DNA of 64,000 bases, taken from NCBI GenBank assembly GCA_965153455.1, contig OZ234495.1:24920875-24984874 (forward strand), given 5' to 3'. Shown here one piece after another: positions 34,703 through 46,390 of this stretch. Source of the DNA: Sphagnum compactum (taxonomy: Eukaryota; Bryophyta; Sphagnopsida; Sphagnales). Numbering within the stretch: position 1 is the stretch's first letter; the number at the start of each line of letters is the position of its first letter. A model generated the notes under the pieces. It was not told the origin of the DNA and ran no database searches. It saw nothing but the letters and a program-made list of their open reading frames with translations. A program made the translations under genes and the position numbers.

Positions 34703-37700
34703 TCGTAATGATCTTTTAGAAACCCCAGTAAAATTATGAATTAGAAGTGCAGAAAATATTTTGTATTGAATCATTATTTAAGTATTTTCTCATTTGTTAA
34801 AACTGTTAAAAGCATAATCACAGCGCTCCAGCCTGTTCCTAGTGTGTCAGCAGTGAACACTACCTGAAGTACTGGACAAGTTGGGAATGAACCAGTAATG
34901 AACAAGTTGGTTCTAAGCTCAAGGCCATTTCTAGGTCCATGTAAAGGCCTATCCAAAGAGCCTTTTTGTTGACATTTAGTAAAACAATTTTTGACTACCT
35001 TCAAAAGGATTGAATGCCAAATTTATATCTAAATAGAATTTTAACCTTTTGTAGAAAATTGTAAAATTTCAAGCAAGTTGAGTCTTTTGTAATTGCATAG
35101 GCCAAATGCAAAATCATGTGCAAAACACAAAATTACTCTCATAGCCACAAACAACAATTTGAAAGTGGAAATTGGCCTGTTATGGGATCCACACTCTCTT
35201 AGATCAAAACGAGAGCACACATTAAAGCTAAAGCACTTGCCTAGGAACCTCTCATCCCAAGATTGCACTAAATGATAAATGAGCCAGAATTTTCATTGCT
35301 TGTTATGGCCATATGCTCTTTTGTGGGTGAAATCCATTGTAGTAGAAATGTAAAGTAAGGATGCCCCCAAAGGAGATGACAATGCTCACACAACCATTAC
35401 TACCTATTTGGTTGTTCAAGCAAAGAATACGTATAAAGAAGGGAACAAATTATCATTTTTGAACAAAATGTTTATTTTGAATGGTCATAAATGTGGTTCA
35501 TTATGTACCTCTATCTTCAAAATATTGCGATGGTGAACTTCAATCCATGGTTTGTGGTCAAGTACTTTGATTCAAAATTTCGAAGCTTTGCATCACATTA
35601 CATGTTGTGACTAGAGATTGTAAATGGGGTTACATGAATCATTCAACTTACACGTCAAGGGTTTCAAACCCTAAAAACTACAGCAATTGTAAAGACCCTC
35701 AACATATTGTATGTTTTTAACTCCTTACGATTGAGGACATAAAAAAAGCAATGGACTTGCAATTGTTTCTTCTAATCATTTGAACTTTCATCAACCTCTG
35801 GTCTACACTACAATTCCATTTCTTTCCATGAATTTTAATTTCATGGAATTAAAACCCATGAATGATTCTAGCTTACGACGGTCACCTTATATCCATGTAT
35901 ACTTGTGTAGGCTCTGCTGTTGACTCAAGTGTGAACACATTCTTTAATCTTCAGAATTGAAAACTTTTAAGTTCAACAATGTGAACACATTTGAGGGTCG
36001 TCTCAACTTACTTTTCCTTCCAAACCCAATTTCTGCAATTTGTTTTTTTTTCCAGCACTCCATATCCACTCAAAAATCAATATCTTAAACACCTTAGGCT
36101 TTGAAAACTGTGAAATAAACTTTATTGAATCTGACTTGCCCAGGCTTTCCACCAACAGCAAGAACGCCCCCAAATTCCAATGTAGTTTTCAGTTTCAATC
36201 TTATCTAGTTTTCATTGAGAAAACGGTTCAATAATCAATAACTTCCACACCGTAGGTGCAACCAGTCTCAAACCAAGTCAGTGCACCCCTACTCATCAAG
36301 AGCTTCCAAAAATACCAAGAGTGCAGCATGAAGCACTGTGGTTTGGGAGACTTTACCCTGAACAAAATATCCAACCTTAGTCATACGCTTGGGTTCTTTG
36401 TTCCCTCTTGAATTGAGGTTGAATTTGAACAAATCTGAGCTCAGAGGACAATGAAGTTCTCTTCTGAGCTCAGAGCACAATGAAGTTAGATATGCAGCAC
36501 TGCATGCTTTTCAATTGGTTCATTTCTGGTCCCATACACTACCACAAAACTTTCATTTTGAATAAGGACACTAAATAGACAGAGACTGATGAAGACCAGA
36601 AACCAAATTGATCTTCAGTGCATAAAATAAAAACCAAAATAAATTTGCACCTAACACCTTTGAAGTTCTTTGAAGTATGTGCAAGGTAAATCAAAGAAAG
36701 TGATGTAATACTCCTTGCCCTTGGAAGATTTGAAGCCCCATACCTGAAGCTTCCTTGAAGCTTTGGAACTAGCTACAACACTTGGCACTGCACTCCATGA
36801 CTGACTCCTCAAACAGCGGTACAGGGATGTAGTCCACACTTTCCTGAATTGACATCTCAAAAGCATTTGCTTCTTGATAAAAGGTCTCTCCATTTGGGTG
36901 CCACCAAAAGCTTGCTGTTAGCCTGTACAAGAATTTTCGCCACTGAACAGAACAGATCAGGGGTTCAAAATGCAAATTGCCTGTTGAACATTCCTGAAAT
37001 ATTTGCCAACAACATTTTCCAATACCCAGACAGTCAAATGGATATTCTCATTTGTTTCTGAGACAGGCTTTGAGCTCTGTCAGGTCAAATACTTTGAGCC
37101 AACAACTCCTGGCTTCAAACACATGGCATTTACACTCACAGTTGCCATGGTTCTAGGGACCTATAAGACTGGACCATAGACTGATGGCTCACATTCCCAA
37201 TTGAAAATAAAATGTTCTTAGAAGGTGCAATGGTTTGAACATTAATATGCACTGTTAAAATGCTACAAAGTCAAGTTCTGCAACACCAAGCTCCTTCAGC
37301 TACATCCTCTAATCCTCAGATCCTTCTACTCCCAGATTTCCAAAGCAATACAGGTGTATAGAAAGTGGAACCTTTTATGTAGGTTGTTCTCTTCTTCCAA
37401 ATTCCCATGTCCACAAGAACAATTTCACAACCCTTTTTCTTGTTAAGTTGATTAACTGTGTATGACACATGACTGCTAACAACATGCCTCACCTGCGAGT
37501 GACATAGTTGAACCTCGGTCACACATGGCAATAAAGCCCATTCTTCAAGTTTCTTCCAGCCTCATGAGCAACTAAGACAAACACTTCACTGAAAACTGCT
37601 TCAGTCATTGCCTGTATTTTACAAGATTTATTGCTAGGAAGTCCCAAATTCACTTCTCTGCAGACATCAAGGAGAAACTAATATTTCAGTTCTTCATTCA

Positions 37701-38323
37701 GCATTCATCCATTTTGGTAGAAAACACAGCCCAAGGCTATTCTCCATCCCATCAAACATCAAAAACTGAAAGAGCAAAGTAAAAGCATGTACAACGGAAG
37801 TACCTTATTTTGTCTTATACATGTCAAGCTCCCACCCACAAGAGAAGTACCCCAAACGCTGTGAAGATAATGGTCAATTCACAGATCACCTTTGGAGTCT
37901 AGTATATCCATCCATGGTTGGCTTCAAACCCCTGGGAGGAATACAAAATAAAACAGTTGGATCTGAATCCTGTTGGAGATTGGCCTTTGGAGGTACTCCT
38001 AGCCTGCATTGTCAAGTAACCATGAGTAATCTCAGGTGATCCTTTTTGCCTGAGCTAGGCAAGAACACCATCTACCTATGCCTATTTCCACCATGAACTA
38101 CCACTCACATGGGTTTGCTGTTGGCAGGAGAGGGCCACAAGCAGAAGTTGCAAAATGAATGGACATCAGAAGGCTCTACATAGGTTTCTGATAGAGAGAA
38201 GGTGAACCTAGTGTAAAGAGACACTTCTAAACTGGCTAATCCAAGAATTCGTGGCAGCATAGCAACTGCCTCCTGCACTCACGCCCATTCTCAGTGGAAA
38301 ATGCCAACCATGGACAACACTGA
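34703..38323. other. Intergenic region downstream of the MAPKKK, no gene recognised
   Basis: Composition is less AT-biased from about 36000 to 38323, which is likely the MAPKKK 3' flank (that gene runs leftwards) or an unrecognised noncoding transcript. A small direct repeat occurs at 36431-36486 (two units of TCTGAGCTCAGAG.ACAATGAAGTT, about 29 bp apart). No convincing exon was seen. Confidence 0.4.
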
Positions 38324-40510
38324 TCATGAAGGATTTCCATAAGAGTTAGAGCTCATGCTGAGGTCATTCCGTATAGTTCTCATCGAACGGCCCTGTCTCC
38401 CCCTCACAACTCTCAACACACCATCCTCAGTATGATTCTCGACCTCTCCACCAGCAGGATCAGTATTCCCTGTTGTTGAAGAGTGAAAGGACTTGTCCTC
38501 TGCAATGCTGCTGAGCTCTGCCATAGCTATAAGCTTGAAAGGACCAGACATGGGCTTACTACAAACCAAGGGGTGATGAAGGAGAATATCAACAGTGGGC
38601 CGCTTGTTAACATCCACTTCCAAGCATTGCTTAATGAAATCTTTTAAGTCAGCTGACAAATTCTCAGGGATGGGTGGGGCCTCCCCATGTCCAACTCTCC
38701 AAACAACTGCTGGCCAGTCTAGCTCTGATAAAGGAGGCTTCCCAGTTACCATTTCCAGCACTGTACAACCCAGACTCCAAACATCAGCTGCAATATCATA
38801 AGTCTTCGCGCCATCAATCACCTCGGGAGCCATCCAGTATGGACTTCCTTTAACAGACTTTAGCTTGTCCAGCTTATCTAGCTCCTTAGCCATTCCAAAG
38901 TCAGCAAGCTTGACTACTCCATTGACATCCACCAAAAGGTTTGCACATTTTATATCCCTGTGAATGATGTTGCGGTCATGGAGGTATTTGAGACCATGAA
39001 GGATTTGGTGAGTATATGCACGAACCTGTTCCTCAACCATGGGGTACCTCTTGTACAGAGATGCCAATGACCCTTTGCTTACAAGCTCTAGAAAGATGTA
39101 AAGTTTGTCCTCTGTTCTTTGTGTGCCCAGGTACTGAACAATATTCTCATGTTTCAGTTCACTCAGAAGGGTAATTTCCTGCTGAAGTTGTAGAATAGCC
39201 TGCTTAGCCTGCCTGCCTTCATCTAACAAAGACACCTCTTTCACTGCAAAGAACGATCCATTGTTGCCAAGTCCTTCATACACAGTTCCGAAAGATCCAC
39301 TGCCCAATAGATCACCTTTCCTCCATTCACAACAAGATGACAGGTTCTTCTGTTGCACATGCGGCAGTTTGACTTTCGGCACCACAAAAGTGAAGTCACT
39401 TTCTAGCTTGGAATCTATTCCTGGAACCACATCTGCAGTGTCATCTACTGGAGACACATCCAGACATGGTTCAGTCAAAGGCTGCTGTGCAGAATCCAAG
39501 GCATTTGAAAGTGCAGGCACAGAGTTGAGGTTTATGGCTTCCACTGGTGGAGGACTTCGAGTATGCCAGTGTATTGATCTTTGACTTGGACTCCTTGCTG
39601 AATCTTTGACAGAAACATGCCCTACATCTGTGTGTACTGGTCCAACCAACAAGGGAGGTAATCTCACTTCCATTGTCAAAGAATCCTTCACAACCCTGAC
39701 TCCACTTCCATCCCCTGCCAGGACTTCTGCCTTGACCCCTTCTTTTGCATGTTTCCCTTCTTCAGAGTCTCCTTCAAGGGATTTTGGTCCACATGAATTT
39801 GAAGTCTCTTTCAAGTGCCGAAAAGCAGACCCAGAGGAGGGATGAAAGTGATCTGCAGTCTTTTGAGGATGGTCTATAGGCTTCTGAGGTATTTCAAGAG
39901 GAGGAGTAGACTGTCTAGGAGCAGGAGACAGCTGTTTCTCATGCTCTTCTCCAGCATACCTACCAGGAGACATCACAGGAGACAGAATAGGAGATGCAAA
40001 AGTGGAACTTAGATCAAAACTGGTGGGCTGCAAATCAAATCTAACATCCCCATCTGAGGAAGAATAAGTAGAAGAACAAGGTGCACCTATGGGAGAAACA
40101 GGCTGACTGCTGATTGGAGATGCAGGTTGTTTGCCAATAGACTTTCGTGCCTCCCATAAATCAACAGGTATACCAAGGCCATCATTGAACTCCACACCTA
40201 ATAATTCACAAAGTTCCTCCATCTCTTTGGCAACATCCCTCCCTTGCACTCCAGAGCTTGATTTCCTGGTCAAATTTTCTTTTGTGGGTCTGCGTCCATC
40301 GTTATGGACAGAGGTTGCTACTTGAGGAGAAGTTAGCTGATCTCCAGCATAAGGACTGAAATCCCCATACAAGTGGACATCTCCCCGCTTCAATGGTTTT
40401 GGGGGATCTTTTCGTGGCTTTGTCATAGATCCTGAAATCTTCTTCATGATGCCGCTCCGTCCCTTGTCCTCAATCAATATTTGTTCTTCTGTCCACAGAT
40501 GTGGAATCAA
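38324..40510 (-). CDS. MEKK1-type MAP kinase kinase kinase, intronless, 728 aa
   Basis: Serine/threonine kinase at the top of plant MAPK cascades (MEKK1 subfamily, immunity and stress signalling), expected to phosphorylate MAPKKs. The N-terminal about 390 residues are Ser/Pro-rich and low in complexity, the usual regulatory region. The kinase domain spans about residues 397-650: G-loop GSGSFGTVYEG (403-413), ATP Lys424 in FFAVKEV, alpha-C Glu445, catalytic HRDIKCAN with Asp519, Lys521 and Asn524, DFG Asp537, the activation segment KSVKGSPYWM and APE 561-563, WSLGCTVLEM, and KRPTVDILLHHPL. The MEKK signature YLGT and LELVSKGSLASLYKRY are present. About 78 residues follow the kinase, ending SNSYGNPS. 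It is longer than Arabidopsis MEKK1 (about 608 aa). The whole coding region is uninterrupted, although the start codon choice (MIPHLWTEEQ) is the farthest ATG and could be too long. Confidence 0.93.
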   Translation of the reverse strand: MIPHLWTEEQILIEDKGRSGIMKKISGSMTKPRKDPPKPLKRGDVHLYGDFSPYAGDQLTSPQVATSVHNDGRRPTKENLTRKSSSGVQGRDVAKEMEELCELLGVEFNDGLGIPVDLWEARKSIGKQPASPISSQPVSPIGAPCSSTYSSSDGDVRFDLQPTSFDLSSTFASPILSPVMSPGRYAGEEHEKQLSPAPRQSTPPLEIPQKPIDHPQKTADHFHPSSGSAFRHLKETSNSCGPKSLEGDSEEGKHAKEGVKAEVLAGDGSGVRVVKDSLTMEVRLPPLLVGPVHTDVGHVSVKDSARSPSQRSIHWHTRSPPPVEAINLNSVPALSNALDSAQQPLTEPCLDVSPVDDTADVVPGIDSKLESDFTFVVPKVKLPHVQQKNLSSCCEWRKGDLLGSGSFGTVYEGLGNNGSFFAVKEVSLLDEGRQAKQAILQLQQEITLLSELKHENIVQYLGTQRTEDKLYIFLELVSKGSLASLYKRYPMVEEQVRAYTHQILHGLKYLHDRNIIHRDIKCANLLVDVNGVVKLADFGMAKELDKLDKLKSVKGSPYWMAPEVIDGAKTYDIAADVWSLGCTVLEMVTGKPPLSELDWPAVVWRVGHGEAPPIPENLSADLKDFIKQCLEVDVNKRPTVDILLHHPLVCSKPMSGPFKLIAMAELSSIAEDKSFHSSTTGNTDPAGGEVENHTEDGVLRVVRGRQGRSMRTIRNDLSMSSNSYGNPS

Positions 40511-41287
40511 GCATTCATCAGAACATTCCTAGAGCGTCACAGCCTCCTTTCAAAACACTGTGGCAACACAATCGGCCCTTCAAAATCTCTGTAACATTAT
40601 TCTCTTGACCCCTGATGTAACGGAACCATTTCAGTCTCCTTCCTTCAAGAAATCTTCAGCCACTGACTCTCCTCAACTCTTTGACCTTGAAACAACACAA
40701 CCAGCTACCTATTGCATCTGGGAATACTATAAAAGGTCATCTGAGGACAGTCTTCACAAGAATCTCGCAGTTTAAGAGGAAACCCTTCTCAAGATGAGAA
40801 CAGTAGATTCATTCCAACTCTCATGCAGCTGATGAAGGCATTGACAGCAGCCCTCAGAAATTCCTTGTTCCATGAAGAAGTCTGATTAAGCTCTTTGGAC
40901 ACAGATTTCTCAAAACAACAGCAGCAGCAGCAGGTATTACTGAGTTCCAACAAACTCAACAAAGCACCAACTACATGAAAGGCACATGCAACACATAAGA
41001 ACAGCTTCCATTCCTCTCACCTATGGAAAAAGCCACCCCAGCATCCCCAGTATCGCGCGAGACCGCGGCAGCGGCCGGAAACAAGAGCACAAATTCTCGC
41101 ATCCATCAAGATTCTTCTCCTCTTTCCTTCCTTCATTGCCAGTTCTGAACTGCTTCCTCATCGCTGCCGTTTGCTGCTGTTGCCGCCGCGGATGCCAGAG
41201 CCGAAAGCACGCCCCATTGACCCGACCGGCAACAACCAATCTGCTTCCTTCCTACGCTAACGCGCCCCGCACTCCCTTCTTTCCTTC

Positions 41288-41491
41288 CAACGACCGCGTT
41301 CGCTGTTTCCTCGCGCCTGTGTACACCGTCCGATGATCCGATCGGAGACTCCTGTCCGTCCAATCCGTCTCCTTCGTCGTTGTCTCCTGTTCCGCCGCCA
41401 TTTAGTGTCTTCCAACAACAACCGCGTTCGCTGTTTCCTAGCGACTGTGTGCACCGTCCGATGATCCGATCGGAGACTCCTGTCCGTCCAA
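41288..41491 (-). repeat. Duplicated about 75-bp segment in the MAPKKK upstream region
   Basis: Unit 1 (41288-41362) and unit 2 (41416-41491), 128 bp apart, share CCGCGTTCGCTGTTTCCT and CACCGTCCGATGATCCGATC then GGAGACTCCTGTCCGTCCAA. The block is GC-rich, unlike its surroundings, and lies about 780-980 bp upstream of the MAPKKK ATG, probably in the promoter or 5'UTR. It may duplicate regulatory sites. Confidence 0.75.
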
Positions 41492-41699
41492 ACTCGTCTC
41501 CGTCGGTACGCCGGAGTTGGACTCTCTCTCCGTTCCAATCTAAACAGTCTGAACACTGTCACCAAAGAAATCGGTTCAGTTAATGTGAAACCGGTTCTAA
41601 TAAGGTAAAACTTCCAAAAGTTGGACCCAATGCGATAGTCCCTGTCCCTGTGGGGGGCAGCGCCCAGCAACTCTCTTTTATTTTAATTTCTGGGCTTCT

Positions 41700-44600
41700 G
41701 GATCAAATGAGTGATTTGCTTGGCTTTTACTTAATTAGAAAATGTTTATTGCTTGCAAATAGGCTTCAACTGAATTGAATATCTACCTAAACCCAAACCC
41801 TAAACCATAACCCTTATTTGCCTTTGTGTTTTTAACTTCAACTCTAAAATGATGTTGTTCACTTAATTTCTCATTTGGAATGAAATAATGTTTGGCAAAT
41901 CTATAAAGAGGTGCCCCACTTCATAGTTATGGCATTCCATAATGCGGAATCATGAAAGAGAGAAACAATGGAAGTTGCCATTTACAGGTTCCTTGTTGTA
42001 CATGAAGCAAAATATTATTTGCAGATATCTCCATTCCTCCCAACATTTTCTTATTTGATATGCTTCTTCTTGCAATAGGAGGGGGTTTGGGAACTTGATG
42101 TTTTCCCCTTGTGGTTCACCCACTTAGGTGGTTCTTTTTGTCTTCTTGGACATGGGTCCTTCCATTTTGTTCTTTGTATTCCCCCTTTTTTCGGGTGCTT
42201 TGGTTTATTTCTGATTGGCAGGGTTTCATCTCCATGCCAATGTAGAATGTTGACGGTAGAGGCTTCATTCTTTTTGGTTTTAAAGAGAAAGAGAGAACAT
42301 TTTGAGGGCCCACTACAACCACCGTTTTTCTTTTTGTCTTAGGGTTTCATCTCCATGCCAATGTAGAATGTTGATGGTAGAGGCTTCATTCTTTTTGTTT
42401 TTAAAGAGAAAGAGAGAACATTTCGAGGGCCCACTACAACCACCGTTTTTCTTTTTGTCTTTCTTTTCTTTTTTTTGGTGACAATTTTGTGATTTCAAAA
42501 ACTTTGATGATTTTTCACAATTTTTTGACAACATTTTTTGATAAACGATGTTTAAAAACTGAAAATTTCCCCCCTTTTTTTTTCCAAAAGAATATGTACC
42601 CACAGTGCAAAAATTAGCCACCTTTTTCCTTCCTTTGGAAATAGACCTTAGAAAAACCAATTCACTATGTTGCATGCAATTGACCATAGCTATGTATTAT
42701 ACCTAACACACATCCCCCACCTTCAACCTCAACATATGTATGATGTGTACTATCTTTTGACCCCTTGGCACTAGGAATCAATTTCAAATGTGTTCAATTC
42801 ACTTGTTTCAATTGTTCTCCATATGAAAGGGTCTCACTTGAAATCCTTTCCACTTTGAAAGATATTCATTTATAGAAGATTGGAAGGTTGAATTATAGAT
42901 TGTATTGTAAAGGGTTTGGAAATATATTATAAGATAAATACATTGTTCTCTCTTGCATGATAAGTTTGACCCCAAGCAACTCATTTTGCGAAATGTCCTT
43001 GCATGAGATGGGCCCATAGAAGTTGACAACCCCACCATAGAGGCATGTCTCATTTGTAACGCAAGGTCATGTTCTCACAATTCAACATTACTCTTGAACC
43101 TTGAGCTCCACTTTCAATTCACAAGGTCATGTAATGTCACACGTTGCTAATACATTACCCTATGATCAAACTAAATGTTCTAACATCCATAGGGGGATTG
43201 ACATATGAAATCCATAAGATTATATTGACATGATATAATCCATCATTACAATGTGTATGCATAGTGCACATTAAACAAAATTACTTGATGGATTTAATTA
43301 TTTTTTACCCCAAAATCTTAATTAGTAATCCCATTTTGAACACCTTACAACAATATTTGGTGTGATTGGTGGGAAAATAAATGTAACGGAAACATCCATG
43401 TTTCCAAACATAAAAGGGCCAAGGACAAGGCACTAGTAGTCAAATTAGGCACTTTGAAATTGTCTCTTTATGTCTTTCACATTGTGTTAGAAAGTGTTTC
43501 ACTTCCTTTGACTCATGCCACTCCTTGAACTGACTCCTATACCATTTCACTTGGTTTGCTTGTTGATTTGGTCATGAACCTAAGCTTATCTGGTTACACG
43601 GCAAGAATGATGATGAGGAGTCTTTTTTTATTTGTGGGGGAGGAAGAAATTTTAGCTTAGTTCTAAAAAATGTGAACAAGGGGCATGGCAAATGAAAAAA
43701 ATTCGTGATTTAAAAGGTAATGAAATAACAATGGTTTGGATAACCATGAGGAACATGTAAATTTTAAAATAAGTTATTTCAAAAGTTGATAGTTAAACTT
43801 TCACAACGAGTGGCATGGAGGATTATGGACACAATTTTTTTTTTTTAATTGTAGAAAATAATCCCATGATTTTGTTGGACAATGAGAAAAAATCAAGCAA
43901 TGGCAAGGTTAGGTTAACTGTGTAAAACAAGTTTATTGTGACAACTTGATTACAAGTGCAACATTGAAAGGATTGATGCTTGATGAAATTTTCAATAAAA
44001 ATAATCCTTCATATTTATCAATGGATATTAATTTATTGCACAATGAAAAATTGCATATATATTCTTTTAAAAGTATCTTATGGGAAAAAATCATAATGAA
44101 TCATGTGTTATCATTCAAATCATAGGTGGCAATTTCTAGATGAACAATGACCTAATAGTTTTGGGCCTCGCCTTATGGAGGCTAGTGTGTCACAAATGGG
44201 AAAGTTTGGAGCTAGGGTATGAAAAACATTGATGCACCTCTAAAGTGCTTATTATAAAATATAGAAATAAATTGTCTACTGTTGTGAACTATTAAAAAAA
44301 CTTGTAAAACTTGGGCACATTCTCTAACTTTTGCACTCAAACAAAAAGGTTGTGGAAGACCTTTGACATAAATTAAGACAAATTGATTTTCTAAGTTGAA
44401 CTTTCAATCAAATCAAACTGCATAAACTTGGTAAAGATAATGGTTAATGCAATTGCAGCTAGTTATGGTTCACATATTCACAAAATTCATCATGGCTCAA
44501 ACTTGGGAGGAAGCATCAAATGTCTTCATTTTTAAAGTATATTTCATAATCAATCATCTCGATTATAACAAAATGACATCTTTCCCAAGATTCCCAAAAG

Positions 44601-45544
44601 GAAATTTTAAATTGGGACTTGTTTTTGCCCATAACTTCTATATAACCTTACCAAATCAAGCATGAATTATTTTCAAAAACTATGTATTTTCTATTTCAAA
44701 AGAATTATGTTCCCCAAACCTAAACCCAAAAGGGTTGAGATTTCACACAATTCTTTGAAAGTCCTAATTTCAAAAATGCGAATGCATTTGAGAGCCATCA
44801 CTATGTCAAAACATGGCATCCACAACTAGATCATTTTACAATTACTATCTGAACCTAATCATGTAGTCATATGAAGTAGTTGTATCTAAATTTAGTCATG
44901 ATTAATGATTAAAATCTTACACGATTCAAATTTTATGATTACATGATGACTAATCATTCTAGAAAGAGATGTAACTAACCTACATAAATAAGTGGTTAGT
45001 TAACTAAATAGCCTAAGCAAAAACCTAATTGGGTAATAAAATATTAAATTAGGATAAATAAGTAGGTAAATTAGGTAATCATTTTGAATAATATCAAGAA
45101 TATTATGTGTTTTGATGTTCCTAATCATTTCATTTTAAAAATGTTTCATGAATGTAATGTTAGTTCATTTCCTTGAACTTTTTGGTCATGAACACAAATT
45201 TGAAACATGATTTAAGAATTTTGTTGGGAATGTTTTTATTAAGGGTATTTTGAAATCATTTTATTTCTATTTTTAATTAATGGATTAATTGAGTAAGTAT
45301 AATTTAATTATGCATTGCAAAATTTAAAAATATGATTCCTAAAATGACCTTCAATATTAGGAATACAATTTTTTTGACAAATTTCATTTTTTTATTTCAA
45401 AATAAACTTCAAACCATATATTAAAACATGCAATGGATAAACATGAAAAAAATAAATTATATTTTTAAACATTTTTAAAAGAAGGCTTAGGAAGATGATT
45501 TGACCACTTTTGGTTCCTTAAACATTCATTGAGATGGTTCCTAA
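41700..45544. other. Intergenic AT-rich DNA with one tandem duplication
   Basis: No gene recognised. A short telomere-like phrase (ACCCAAACCCTAAACC) is at 41792. A young two-unit duplication is listed at 42222-42465. The rest is AT-rich with no coding signal. Confidence 0.4.
42222..42465. repeat. Two-unit tandem duplication, period about 122 bp
   Basis: Units begin AGGGTTTCATCTCCATGCCA and run through TGTTGA.GGTAGAGGCTTC, AAAGAGAAAGAGAGAACATT and CACTACAACCACCG. They are nearly identical (a few substitutions), so young. Confidence 0.85.
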
Positions 45545-46390
45545 TCTAATATATTAAAGCAAACGTGGTGTCTGTCTGTCTGTCCGTGTGGACAAAAATT
45601 GGGCAGTGCCTGGAAGATTCTTCCAGTCACTGCCCGTTCCCTGTGGAGCTTCCCAGATGTAACTTCCCCAGATGTAACTGACTCCAGAGAAAAAAGAAAT
45701 AGGGGTAGTCTGATTTTTTGAGGCAAAAGATTTGGTAGACCAAAAAAAAAAAAATTTAGGCCTTGGACAGCCCAGAATCTTTTTTTTTTTTTTTTTTGTA
45801 TTGACCAAGACTACCTTTTTTTTCTTTTAACCACTGTCCGTCCCGATTAAGGGGATGGATGAAATGTCCGTCCGGCTTGATGACGAGACGAATTTAGGGG
45901 AAGACCAGAAAAAAAATATTTAGGCCTTGGACAGCCCAGAATCAATTATTTTTGTTTTTTTTGTATTGACCAAGACTACCTTTTTTTTCTTTTAGCTACT
46001 GTCCGTTCCAATTAAGGGGATGGATGAAATGTCCGTCCGGCTTGATGACGGGATGGATTTTGGGGAATCTTTTTTTTCTTTTAGCTACTATCCGTCCCGA
46101 TTAAGGGGATGGATGAAATGTCCGTCCGGCTGGATGATGGGACGGATTTAGGGGAAGCTTTTTTTCTTTTAGCTACTGTTCATCCCGATTAAAGGGATGG
46201 ATGAAATGCCTTCACTCTTGGGGGGGGTCGACGGATAGGTTGAGGATGAAATTTTTTTATGCTTTTGTTCTCATCATGTTCTCAATCTGTTCTCATATGT
46301 TAAAAGTTTCTAAAAAAAAACTAAAACATTAACCAAGTTTAAAGAAACTGGGGGACTTCACAGTGGCCGAAGGTCACGGGCACCCACTAG
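45545..46390 (+). mobile_element. Non-autonomous Helitron, about 846 bp, both ends intact
   Basis: The 5' end starts TCTAATATATTAAAGCAAAC after an A (A^TC). The 3' end carries a hairpin GTGGCC-GAA-GGTCAC (46363-46377, one G-U type pair), then GGGCACCCA, CTAG (46387-46390) and a T. This is the canonical Helitron layout, including A/T host dinucleotide insertion. Inside are a (CTGT)n run and a degenerate array of units containing ATTAAGGGGATGGATGAAATG-type sequence (near 45847, 46012, 46102, 46189) plus GTCCGTCCGGCT. It encodes no Rep/helicase. Its first about 40 bases match the element at 52616 on the other strand. Confidence 0.82.

Noticed and set aside
39261-40325. Several plus-strand frames opposite the MAPKKK
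   Set aside because: They are antisense shadows of a long, well-supported kinase gene.
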